A stretch of DNA of 64,000 nucleotides. It comes from an uncultured Bacteroidia bacterium. Its GTDB lineage: Bacteria; Bacteroidota; Bacteroidia; Bacteroidales; ML635J-15. The stretch covers positions 248,001-312,000 of the forward strand of contig CADCCZ010000001.1 in assembly GCA_902800045.1 (NCBI GenBank), in the 5' to 3' direction. Position 1 is the first letter of the stretch; every line of letters begins with the position of its first letter. Both the position numbers and the translations under genes were made by a program. Under the pieces are notes generated by a model. The model did not search any database, had not been told where the DNA came from, and worked only from the letters and a program-made list of their open reading frames with translations. Of the stretch, positions 43,314 to 53,460 are shown in pieces.

Positions 43314-44555
43314 ATGAATGCAGGAATCATAATTATAGGTGACGAAATCCTTATAGGTCAGGTTGTTGACATAAACTCGTCGTGGATTTCGCGTGAGATG
43401 AACAAGATAGGTTTCCGTACCGAGACCGTGATTACCGTTGGCGACGATGGCAAGTCGATTTCGGATGCCATTGACAGGTGTCTGGAAGTTGCCGATGTGG
43501 TGTTTATGACTGGCGGACTTGGCCCAACAAAGGATGACATTACCAAGAAGGTTATCTGCGAAAAGTTCGGTACCGAGTTGGTTCTGAACGAAGAAGTTCT
43601 TGCCAATGTTGCCGAAATGCTTGGTCGCCGTGGTATTGCTCTCACCGAGAACAATCGTGGTCAGGCACTTGTTCCTGCAACTGCAACGGTGATTAACAAT
43701 GCAGTCGGTACTGCTCCCGGAATTATGATGGAAAGAAATGGGAAACTCCTTTTCTCAATGCCCGGCGTTCCTTTCGAGATGCGCTACCTGATGGAACACG
43801 AGATAATTCCGCTGATAAAGAAGCACTACAATCTGAAGCCGGTATTTCATAAGACCTTGCTGCTCACTGGAATTGCTGAGTCGATTCTTGCCGAAAAGAT
43901 TTCCGACTGGGAGGATTCTCTTGCAAAGAATGTACGATTGGCGTATCTGCCTGCATATTCGAGCATTCGTCTGCGTCTGAGCGTTTACCAGCCCGACGAT
44001 ACCACCGAAAGCTACATAAATGCCAAGGTCGAGGAATTGGAAAGGATTGTGCCCGAAAACATCATTGCATACGAGGACATAAAGTTGGAGGAACTTGTCG
44101 GTAAGTTGCTAAAGGGCAGGCATTGTACGGTTGCAACAGCCGAAAGTTGCACAGGCGGCAAGGTTGCTTCGCTGATAACTTCGGTGTCGGGGAGTTCGGA
44201 GTACTACAAGGGCTCTGTGGTTTCGTATTGCAACGAGGTAAAGGCTGATGTCTTGGGCGTAAGCCGTGCCGACTTGGAAAAGTATGGAGCAGTTAGCAGT
44301 ACCGTTGCCGAGCAGATGGCTACGGGAGTGCGCCATTTGCTGAAGACTGACTATGCAGTTGCTACAACTGGCATTGCCGGACCTACTGGCGGCAGCGACG
44401 AAAAGCCTGTCGGTACTGTATGGATTGCAGTTGCTACGCCAACAAAAGTTGTGAGTCGCAAGTATGTTTTTGGCAAGGACAGGGCAATAAACATTGAGAG
44501 GTTTGCTGCTTCGGCACTGTCGATGCTGATAGTGGAGATGGAGAAAGAATGTTGA
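43314..44555 (+). CDS. cinA: CinA family protein (nicotinamide-nucleotide amidase)
   Basis: A 413-residue two-domain protein. The N-terminal MoaB/MogA-like domain (about residues 1-165; 'IIIIGDEILIGQVVDINSSW', 'FMTGGLGPTKDDITKK') has pyrophosphatase activity in studied members. The C-terminal CinA domain (about 255-410; 'ATAESCTGGKVASLITSVSG', 'YAVATTGIAGPTGG') is the nicotinamide-nucleotide amidase that recycles NMN. The full-length architecture is normal. I start at ATG 43314 (MNAGIIIIGDE), one base after the ABC ATPase stop. A longer frame from 43269 would overlap that gene and is unlikely. Joining an importer operon looks like an accident of gene order, not a functional link. Confidence 0.94.
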   Translation: MNAGIIIIGDEILIGQVVDINSSWISREMNKIGFRTETVITVGDDGKSISDAIDRCLEVADVVFMTGGLGPTKDDITKKVICEKFGTELVLNEEVLANVAEMLGRRGIALTENNRGQALVPATATVINNAVGTAPGIMMERNGKLLFSMPGVPFEMRYLMEHEIIPLIKKHYNLKPVFHKTLLLTGIAESILAEKISDWEDSLAKNVRLAYLPAYSSIRLRLSVYQPDDTTESYINAKVEELERIVPENIIAYEDIKLEELVGKLLKGRHCTVATAESCTGGKVASLITSVSGSSEYYKGSVVSYCNEVKADVLGVSRADLEKYGAVSSTVAEQMATGVRHLLKTDYAVATTGIAGPTGGSDEKPVGTVWIAVATPTKVVSRKYVFGKDRAINIERFAASALSMLIVEMEKEC

Positions 44556-44625
44556 AAAACATAAATGATTTAGGCAACCATTGGGTATATTTTGCGTTTA
44601 GTTATTTGAACAAAGAATTAAATGT

Positions 44626-46152
44626 ATGAATAGCAAGAAGATATTTGTGATGCTTGTTTCTGTTTTGTTGGGAACAGCAGTTTTTTCGCAAGAAACGCTT
44701 TGGGATGAAAATGAAATGCCGTGTCAAGAATATTCGGTTGGCATTACAACAGATGCACAGTACAACGAATCGGAAAATGCATATCTAGGTTGTCATGGTA
44801 CTACGGTTTCTGCTCAGATTAATTTTCAGCACAATAATGAGAATTATGAGCAGACAATCAACAATACTAATTTTTCGTGGAAAGTGTTGGGCAGTAATGG
44901 CACGCAAGTTTTTTCGGGACTTGGCATGGATGAGTTGTCGGAACCATTTGAACAGGGTGTATATTTTGTAACACTTGCTGCGACTGATGCAAATGGATGT
45001 CAGGTGCTGTCGGATACTTTAGTGCTATACATATCAGTGCCACCGACATTTACAGGAACGACAGTTACGCATTCTGTATATCTTGGTGATACGGTTGAGT
45101 TGAATGGCATTGTTATACCTGCGGATGAATGGCAGATTGATATGTCCACTGTATCAGTCAATAACGAGCGTTTTTGTTTTAATAATGGTGAGAATGCAAA
45201 TGTAGAACAATCCAGTTGTTTCGACTTTGTTGGTTTTGCTCCAAATCTGACGATTACATCTGCCGACGACATACAATCGGTAGGCGTGAATATGAACCAC
45301 TCTTACACGAATGACCTTGATGTGTATTTGCAATGTCCTAATGGTCGGCGAGTTTCATTGTTTTCTCAATCTTGTGGTGGTGCTTATTTCGGTGAACCGA
45401 CAGACTTAGATGAACCATATCCTTGCGACGACGGATGGGTGGGCATTGGATACGATTATTATTGGACAGAAGGAGAAAACAATGGGCTGATGTCGGAAAA
45501 TTGTACGGCTAATGCAGTTCCGTTGCCTTCTGGTAGTTATCAGCCAGTTGGAAATTTCAGCGAATTGATTGGTTGTCCGATTAATGGCGAGTGGTGTATA
45601 GTTTTTGTCAACCATCATTTTGCTAGTTATGGTACGGTATTCAGAACGGAATTGAATTTTGCCGACAATATCAGACCAACAATAAGTTTCCAGAACAATT
45701 ACGGCAATGAAATGTGGTGGGAAGGCGAAAGCATATTGAATGAAGGTTATGCGGCTAACAATTTTGCAGTACCGACAACTGTTGGTCAGGTTGAATATAC
45801 ATTCTCGGCAACCGACAATTTCGGTTGCACCTACGATACAACCTTGTATGTGAACGTATTGCCCGCTACAGGTATCGATGAGGTATCGGACGATGATATT
45901 CTTGTATTTCCGAATCCTGTGAACAATATGCTGACAATCACTTCGTCGGAAGCAATCTCAGAAATCGAAATTGTGAATGATAAGGGACAGATAGTAAGGA
46001 GAATGGATGTAAATGGAAACACTGCTGCTTGCAATGTGAGCGAGCTGGATAGTGGAGTGTATGTGGTAAGAATATATAACCGCTCCCAGAGCCGCCCCCT
46101 GAGCGTAGTCGAAGGGTCGGTTGTTTGGCAACGTAAGTTTGTAAAGGAGTAG
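44626..46152 (+). CDS. T9SS-secreted protein with a P/Homo-B domain
   Basis: A 508-residue protein. Signal peptide MNSKKIFVMLVSVLLGTAVFS; an Ig/PKD-like domain (about 30-135; 'TNFSWKVLGSNGTQVF', 'YFVTLAATDANGCQV'); a P-domain as in proprotein convertases (about 195-350; 'NHSYTNDLDVYLQCPNGRRV', 'INGEWCIVFVNHH', 'GTVFRTELNFAD'); a short Ig-like piece ('EYTFSATDNFGCTYDTTLYV'); and a T9SS sorting domain ('ILVFPNPVNNMLTITSSEA' to 'RKFVKE'). No subtilisin or other catalytic domain is present. Within the sorting domain a stretch encoding 'SQSRPLSVVEGSVVW' looks like an inserted dispersed repeat. The next gene is a larger paralogue 27 bases on. Function unknown; surface binding is likely. Confidence 0.8.
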   Translation: MNSKKIFVMLVSVLLGTAVFSQETLWDENEMPCQEYSVGITTDAQYNESENAYLGCHGTTVSAQINFQHNNENYEQTINNTNFSWKVLGSNGTQVFSGLGMDELSEPFEQGVYFVTLAATDANGCQVLSDTLVLYISVPPTFTGTTVTHSVYLGDTVELNGIVIPADEWQIDMSTVSVNNERFCFNNGENANVEQSSCFDFVGFAPNLTITSADDIQSVGVNMNHSYTNDLDVYLQCPNGRRVSLFSQSCGGAYFGEPTDLDEPYPCDDGWVGIGYDYYWTEGENNGLMSENCTANAVPLPSGSYQPVGNFSELIGCPINGEWCIVFVNHHFASYGTVFRTELNFADNIRPTISFQNNYGNEMWWEGESILNEGYAANNFAVPTTVGQVEYTFSATDNFGCTYDTTLYVNVLPATGIDEVSDDDILVFPNPVNNMLTITSSEAISEIEIVNDKGQIVRRMDVNGNTAACNVSELDSGVYVVRIYNRSQSRPLSVVEGSVVWQRKFVKE

Positions 46153-46179
46153 AAAAATAAATTGTAACAAGTAAAAGGT

Positions 46180-49100
46180 ATGACAAGTAAGAGGGCCTGC
46201 ATAATGCTGATTTCTATCTTGATGGGATTGTCTGCATTTTCTCAGGAAATAATATTGAATGAAGAAACAAATGGTACTACAGTCACAACATGCAGTGCAA
46301 CTTTGTATGATTCGGGTGGTCCAGACGGCAATTACCAATCCAGTGAGACTTATAGAATCACTTTCTGCGCCGAAAATCCTAACTGGGCAGTTGTTGCAGA
46401 AATAGTATATTTGAATACAGAAATACCTTATGACTATTTAAAGATTTATGATGGTTCGAATACAGAAGGTTCTCTTTTGGGAACGGTAGGGGGAACTACT
46501 ATTCTTGCAAAGCCTTACGAGTCGACTCCAGGCAACTGCCTTACTATATATTGGCGTAGCGATGTTTCTGTTACAAGAGCTGGTTTCCAGATTGCTATTT
46601 CATGTAAACCGCCTTGTCAGGATTTTACTGTTGAGATTACCCCGGAAGCTGTGTATGACGCAATTGAAGGGGCTTATTTCGGATGTTCTGGCGGAATAGT
46701 AACTTCAGATGTTGTCTTCAATAACAACGATGCCGATTACCATCAGTCGGTAGAAACATCAACATTCTCATGGAGCGTACGTGACAATCGCGGAAACCAA
46801 ACATTCGCTGGTTTGGGTATGCCAGATTTATCAGAAGCACTTGCATCTGGTGCATATTCCTATACATTGACAGTTACCGACAATAATAGATGCTCAGTCG
46901 TTTCGAATACTGTAACTGTTTTTGTATCAGGAGCCCCGACATTTGAAGGAACTGTTGTCCCTTCTGAAGCGTTATTGGGAACTGAAGTGCAGTTAAATGG
47001 TGTTGTAAATCCACCTGATGAATGGCATCAGACTGTGCCTCAAGTTTTATATGAACAGATATGTATAAACGACCAACATTCGGTCTGTTTTGTCTATTCA
47101 GAATTTGAGCCCGACCAGACTATACAGTCGGCATCGGATATTGAATCGGTAGGTTTGCAACTGGAGCATTCTTATATGGGAGACCTTGATATATATATAC
47201 AATGTCCAAACGGACAGCGTATGACATTGTTCGAGCAAGCATGCAGTCGCGCATTTTTTGGCGAGCCGATAGATTGTGATGTACAAGGTGTCAATTCTAG
47301 TTGCGATGGTCCGGAATGGGTTGGTATAGGATATGACTATTATTGGACAGCAGAGAATAACAATGGACTTATGTCTGCGAACTGTCCTGGTCCTTCAATC
47401 CCATTACCAGCAGGCAATTATCAACCGGTTGATAGTTTTAGCAATTTGATTGGTTGCCCATTAAACGGAGAGTGGTGCGTAATATTTGTCGATAACATGG
47501 GTGTTGATGATGGCACAGTATTTAGAACCGAACTTCATTTTGCTGATAGTCTATATACTGCAGACAGCAATTTTATTTCGTTGCAGTGTACCTACGGCAA
47601 TGAAATGTGGTGGGAAGGCGAAGCTTTGCAGTATGAGGGCATGGGTGCCAACAATATTGCAGTTCCTACAACTATTGGACAGCTGGAATATACATTCTCG
47701 GCAACCGATAATTATGGTTGTACTTACGATACTACCTTAACTGTAATCGTAAGAGAATTTCCATGTCAGGATTATGCGGTATCTATAGTCACGGATGCAC
47801 AATACAATGAGACCGATGGTGTTTATCTTGGTTGTCCTGGAACTACGGTTTCTGCTCAGATTTATACTCCAAACAACAACGAGAACTACGAGCAGACTGT
47901 TGAAAATATCACATTCTTGTGGCGTGTTTATAGCAACAATAATTTACGGGAATTCGAGGGTTTAGGTATGTCAGAACTACCTGTGCCGCTTGAAACGGGT
48001 ATATATTTAATAAGTCTGACAACAATCGATTCCAATGGATGTCAGATTGCATTGGAAGATATTCAAGTTTACATATCGGTGCCACCGACATTTGCAGGAA
48101 CAACTGCAGTTCCTGAAATAACATCTGGAACAGAAGTCGCACTAAATGGGGTAGTTAATCCTCCGTCCGAGTGCTCGCTTGCAATGCCTGAAGAATTTAA
48201 TAATGAACAGTTTTGTATGCCAGATTCTCCTGGACAAATATGGTCTAGCTGTTTTTCCGTTACGGAATTTGCACCCGACCAAACCATACAGTCAGCATCT
48301 GATATTGCTTCGATATGCGTTGATATTGAACACGCGTATTTAGGAGACCTGGATATATGGATTACTTGCCCCTCGGGAAATAGAATGGACTTGTTGAGTT
48401 ATTATGGCAGTTATCAGGTCAATCCGGGCGTTGGAAGTGGTAATCATAGTTTCTTGGGAGAGCCTGTTGACGATAATAATGATCCTTGTAATCCTGGAGT
48501 TCCTTACCATTATTGCTGGACTCCCGATGCAACTTACACTATTCCAGATATGGCTTATAATCCACCGACTTATAGTTATACGGATAATGCAGGTAATTCA
48601 TATACCGACCATAAATATATCCCTGCGGGTGATTATTATCCAAGCAGTAATTATGGAGCCAGAGTTGATTGGACAAGCCTTATGGGCTGCCCTTTGAACG
48701 GAGAGTGGTGTATCAAAATAAAGGATTGCTTGTCTTTGCATGATGGAACAATATTCCAGACTGAGCTTCACTTTACCGACAATGTCAGACCAGCAATAAG
48801 TTTCCAGAACACTTACGGCAATGAATTGTGGTGGGAAGGCGAAGCTTTACAGTATGAGGGCATGGGCGCCAACAATATTGCCATCCCCACAGCTCTCGGA
48901 CAGTTTGAATATACATTCTCGGCAACCGATAATTTCGGTTGCACCTACGATACAACCTTGTATGTGAACGTATTGCCCGTTAGTGGTATTGATGAGATTT
49001 CGGACGATGATATTCTTGTATTCCCTAATCCGGTAAACGATATGCTTACAATCACTTCGTCGGAAACAATTTCAGAAATCGAAATTGTAAATGATAGGGG

Positions 49101-49266
49101 ACAGGTTGTAAGTAGAATGGATGTAAATGGAAATACTGCGGCTTGCAATGTGAGCGAGCTGGCTAGCGGAGTGTATGTGGTGAAAATCCGTTCCTTCGAA
49201 TCTTCGATGGGCTTAGTAAGCGAAGCGCAAGGTGCGGAAATCCAACGGAAATTCATTAAGGAATAA
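46180..49266 (+). CDS. T9SS-secreted CUB and double P-domain protein
   Basis: A 1028-residue paralogue of the preceding protein. After the signal peptide (MTSKRACIMLISILMGLSAFS) comes a CUB-like domain (about 30-145; 'YDSGGPDGNYQSSETYRITF', 'YDYLKIYDGSN', 'NCLTIYWRSD'). Then come two copies of the Ig/PKD-like plus P-domain block (about 147-510 and 525-925), each with 'DLDI...CP.G.RM' and 'CPLNGEWC', an Ig-like tail, and a T9SS sorting domain ('ILVFPNPVNDMLTITSSET' to 'RKFIKE') almost identical to the neighbour's. No protease domain is present. It arose by duplication with the upstream gene and is likely cotranscribed with it. It could be a surface glycan or protein binder; there is no direct evidence. 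Confidence 0.82.
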   Translation: MTSKRACIMLISILMGLSAFSQEIILNEETNGTTVTTCSATLYDSGGPDGNYQSSETYRITFCAENPNWAVVAEIVYLNTEIPYDYLKIYDGSNTEGSLLGTVGGTTILAKPYESTPGNCLTIYWRSDVSVTRAGFQIAISCKPPCQDFTVEITPEAVYDAIEGAYFGCSGGIVTSDVVFNNNDADYHQSVETSTFSWSVRDNRGNQTFAGLGMPDLSEALASGAYSYTLTVTDNNRCSVVSNTVTVFVSGAPTFEGTVVPSEALLGTEVQLNGVVNPPDEWHQTVPQVLYEQICINDQHSVCFVYSEFEPDQTIQSASDIESVGLQLEHSYMGDLDIYIQCPNGQRMTLFEQACSRAFFGEPIDCDVQGVNSSCDGPEWVGIGYDYYWTAENNNGLMSANCPGPSIPLPAGNYQPVDSFSNLIGCPLNGEWCVIFVDNMGVDDGTVFRTELHFADSLYTADSNFISLQCTYGNEMWWEGEALQYEGMGANNIAVPTTIGQLEYTFSATDNYGCTYDTTLTVIVREFPCQDYAVSIVTDAQYNETDGVYLGCPGTTVSAQIYTPNNNENYEQTVENITFLWRVYSNNNLREFEGLGMSELPVPLETGIYLISLTTIDSNGCQIALEDIQVYISVPPTFAGTTAVPEITSGTEVALNGVVNPPSECSLAMPEEFNNEQFCMPDSPGQIWSSCFSVTEFAPDQTIQSASDIASICVDIEHAYLGDLDIWITCPSGNRMDLLSYYGSYQVNPGVGSGNHSFLGEPVDDNNDPCNPGVPYHYCWTPDATYTIPDMAYNPPTYSYTDNAGNSYTDHKYIPAGDYYPSSNYGARVDWTSLMGCPLNGEWCIKIKDCLSLHDGTIFQTELHFTDNVRPAISFQNTYGNELWWEGEALQYEGMGANNIAIPTALGQFEYTFSATDNFGCTYDTTLYVNVLPVSGIDEISDDDILVFPNPVNDMLTITSSETISEIEIVNDRGQVVSRMDVNGNTAACNVSELASGVYVVKIRSFESSMGLVSEAQGAEIQRKFIKE

Positions 49267-49280
49267 AACGGATGTATGTA

Positions 49281-49320
49281 AAATATTTAGGGGCAGGTTC
49301 AAACCTGCCCCTAAATATTT
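49281..49320. repeat. 40-bp palindrome with two-base loop
   Basis: A 19-bp perfect stem (49281-49299 with 49302-49320), core GGGGCAGGTT / AACCTGCCCC, and loop CA. It is followed by TTATT, between two convergent genes. It can act as a terminator for both, but the tiny loop and long GC core resemble a REP-type dispersed palindrome. Confidence 0.8.
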
Positions 49321-49342
49321 TTATTATCCATTATTAATTGTT

Positions 49343-49390
49343 TATGGCTTTTAGCCTTCAAGCCTGTTAGCCTTTTAACCTTTCAGCCCA
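49343..49390. repeat. Dispersed repeat (TATGGCTTTTAGCCT type), copy 1
   Basis: TATGGCTTTTAGCCT, then AAGCCTGTTAGCC, then degenerate AGCC units. The same blocks in the same order occur at 59836-59874, in both cases just beyond the stop of a minus-strand gene. Confidence 0.65.
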
Positions 49391-50833
49391 TTATCCATTG
49401 TGCCCCACCGCCTTTATGAAATTATCGATTACAGTTCTAATCTGCGGACTTTTGCCCTCGAAGTTGTTGATGATGATGCAGAAGACAATCTTTTCCTTGC
49501 GGGTGTTGGTTATGATGCCAGCGAGCGAACGCACACGCGTCATGCTGCCGGTCTTGGCCTGTACCTTGATGCTGCCATCGGCACTGCACTTATAGCTTTT
49601 GAGCGTTCCGCTTTTGCCTGCAACCGCCATTCCCGAGATGAAACTTTCGCCATATTTGCTTTTGCTGATGTGCTTTAACAGTTGTGCTGTCTGCTTGGCA
49701 TTAATAGCATCGAAATGGCTCAGTCCGCTGCCATCTACAGGGTAGAAGCCTCCGCTTTCGATGCCTCTGTCGCTTAGAAATTTCTTTCCATAGTCGGCAA
49801 GCGATTTGCCAGTCTTGCGCATAATCTGCAGAGCAAGCACTTCGGCATATAGATTGTAGCTCACAAGGTTGGTGTAGTTTACTATCGTTCCAACGCTTGG
49901 CGACGAAAATGTATGTATTATAGTACGTTCGTTTTCGCCTTCGTATTTCTTGTCGCTTACAAGGTAGGTGCCGGTTACGGCTACGCCATTGTTGCGAAGT
50001 CGGTAGTAAAGTGTTCTGGCAACGTAGTGCGGAGGATTTGGAAAACCGCCCTTCACCTTGTATTCGGTCTTGTTGCAGGGAAGTGTGCCGCAAACAACGA
50101 TGTCGTTCTCTCCGTATCCGCGGTATATCACCGTGTTGTCATCGCTTGCGCTCGACGATGCGGTTACCTTGTTTACAACGTTAAGCTCAAGGTCGTCGGG
50201 GACAACCCTGACAAGCACTGCCGTATCCTTGTCGCTACCGGTATTGTAATACAATTCGTAGGTGTTGTCCATGTAGTTGATTGAGAATCCGCGCGAACCA
50301 TAATACGAGCCGAGGTCTTCCCATACCCATTTGCCAGGCGTCGGGACAGAGCCAAAATATGTAACGTCGCTGATGATATTGCCGTTAATCTTCTTTATTC
50401 CGGCTTCCTTTACTTTCTCGGTCCATGTGTCGAAGATGTCGGCGCTGTATGTGCTCGAGTAGCGTTCGGCACCGAGGCAGGGGTCACCACCTCCAATAAT
50501 ATATAGGTCTCCATTTACAACGCTGTCTTCGAGAGTGCCGCTGTAGGCAATTTTTGTCTTGAAACGAGTGCCAGAGCCAAGAGCTTCCATTGCCATTGCC
50601 GTGGTGAAAAGTTTCTGTATGGATGCCGGTGTCAGCGATGCGCACGAATTGTAGTCGAGGATAATGTCTCCAGTGGTAAGATTTTCGGCGTACAGACCAA
50701 CGGCAGCATTTTTCAGTTCCTTGTTGGCAAGGAAGGCTTTCTGCTGGGCTTCGCATTTGGGACTTTGCGAGAATGCATTGCCTGCGATTAACATTGCGGC
50801 AAATACAACTATAATAAGCCTGATAGTCTTCAT
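49391..50833 (-). CDS. dacB: D-alanyl-D-alanine carboxypeptidase/endopeptidase, PBP4 family
   Basis: A 480-residue periplasmic penicillin-binding protein (class C, S13). Signal peptide MKTIRLIIVVFAAMLIAGNA. Active-site motifs: Ser71-Ile-Gln-Lys74 in 'LTPASIQKLFTTA', SxN as 'VSYNLYAEVLAL', and 'QAKTGSM' for the KTG box. The family trims peptidoglycan stem peptides or cross-links. The start at 50833 overlaps the stop of the upstream FGE-like gene by four bases, so I reject the longer frame to 50863. It is the last gene of a minus-strand operon with the acyl-CoA ligase and the FGE-like gene. Confidence 0.92.
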   Translation of the reverse strand: MKTIRLIIVVFAAMLIAGNAFSQSPKCEAQQKAFLANKELKNAAVGLYAENLTTGDIILDYNSCASLTPASIQKLFTTAMAMEALGSGTRFKTKIAYSGTLEDSVVNGDLYIIGGGDPCLGAERYSSTYSADIFDTWTEKVKEAGIKKINGNIISDVTYFGSVPTPGKWVWEDLGSYYGSRGFSINYMDNTYELYYNTGSDKDTAVLVRVVPDDLELNVVNKVTASSSASDDNTVIYRGYGENDIVVCGTLPCNKTEYKVKGGFPNPPHYVARTLYYRLRNNGVAVTGTYLVSDKKYEGENERTIIHTFSSPSVGTIVNYTNLVSYNLYAEVLALQIMRKTGKSLADYGKKFLSDRGIESGGFYPVDGSGLSHFDAINAKQTAQLLKHISKSKYGESFISGMAVAGKSGTLKSYKCSADGSIKVQAKTGSMTRVRSLAGIITNTRKEKIVFCIIINNFEGKSPQIRTVIDNFIKAVGHNG

Positions 50834-51426
50834 CTTTTCTGTTTTTCTACGGTTGCAATGCATCTGAACCCGATGTTCTCGCTCGGTACTTTTTCCTCCT
50901 TCGAGAATGTGCCGTTGTTCTTAAGGACGCTTCCTTCGGCTGTAAGTTCAAGAACACTGCTTTGCAGTCCTATTATACGTTCAGTCTTGTTGCGGGTAGA
51001 AAGAATTTCGTACGAACCGAACAGTTTGATAATCTGTGCGAATTGTGTTTCGGTCGGCAGGGTGTATTTTACATTGCCAAGACCAGTTTCCTCGTTTACC
51101 GAATTCACAACGTCGGTACGCCACTGGCAATAACGTAGAGCTTGCTCGTGTGTGATTCCAGTGATAGGATTGGTAAGCTTTATTTTTACCATCATTTCCT
51201 TCGATGTGATACCAGCAGGAAAAGCGGCGTTTAGTTCATCCGAGCCTTTCCCGTATTGGTGTTCTAGATATCGAATGTATTCAAGCCAGTCGGCAACGTT
51301 AATTTCTTCCTGGTCAACGTAGATTGTCGTGTTGTCAATCTTTACTTTTTTGGTGCCTGGCGGATTTATCGCGAAAGCATCAATCCCAAGCGTAGCGATT
51401 AGCAATACTAGCAATATATTCCTCAT
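50830..51426 (-). CDS. Exported FGE/sulfatase-modifying-factor-like protein
   Basis: A 198-residue protein with signal peptide MRNILLVLLIATLGIDAFA. 'EINVADWLEYIRYLE', 'NPITGITHEQALRYCQWRTD', 'YTLPTETQFAQI' and the closing 'NIGFRCIATV' follow the formylglycine-generating-enzyme-like fold in order, as also found in the gliding lipoproteins GldJ and GldK. It is much shorter than catalytic FGE and lacks the usual paired active-site cysteines, so a binding or structural role is more likely than catalysis. It is coupled to dacB by a 4-base overlap and lies nine bases after the acyl-CoA ligase. Confidence 0.72.
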   Translation of the reverse strand: MRNILLVLLIATLGIDAFAINPPGTKKVKIDNTTIYVDQEEINVADWLEYIRYLEHQYGKGSDELNAAFPAGITSKEMMVKIKLTNPITGITHEQALRYCQWRTDVVNSVNEETGLGNVKYTLPTETQFAQIIKLFGSYEILSTRNKTERIIGLQSSVLELTAEGSVLKNNGTFSKEEKVPSENIGFRCIATVEKQKR

Positions 51427-51435
51427 AGGCTTTAT

Positions 51436-53208
<1,773 letters not shown>

Positions 53209-53242
53209 TTCCTTAAATCCTTTTTTAGCATTTATAAATGCA

Positions 53243-53271
53243 CAAAGTAAGTAATTAATTTTGTATTACAA
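53243..53271 (-). promoter_or_regulatory. Probable promoter of the acyl-CoA ligase operon
   Basis: On the minus strand, TTG (53269-53271), an 18-base spacer and TTACTTTG (53243-53250), which differs from TAnnTTTG at one position. It lies 34 bases before the ATG. Confidence 0.4.
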
Positions 53272-53403
53272 TGGAGTTGATTTCTAAATTATATTAACCA
53301 ATATTGTTAATATTCTAATTAGTGTTTTCAAAGTTATTTGATGTTTAACTCATTAAGAATTATTGTGTTAGTATAATTGTTGCTTTGTGTTGATTTTATT
53401 GGC

Positions 53404-53432
53404 TTGGATTTGACAAAAAAAGTGTACCTTTG
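53404..53432 (+). promoter_or_regulatory. Promoter of the LytTR regulator operon
   Basis: TTG (53404-53406), an 18-base spacer and TACCTTTG (53425-53432). The first codon follows 28 bases later. Confidence 0.6.
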
Positions 53433-53460
53433 CACCTTAATTTCGAAATAGGGATTTGAT

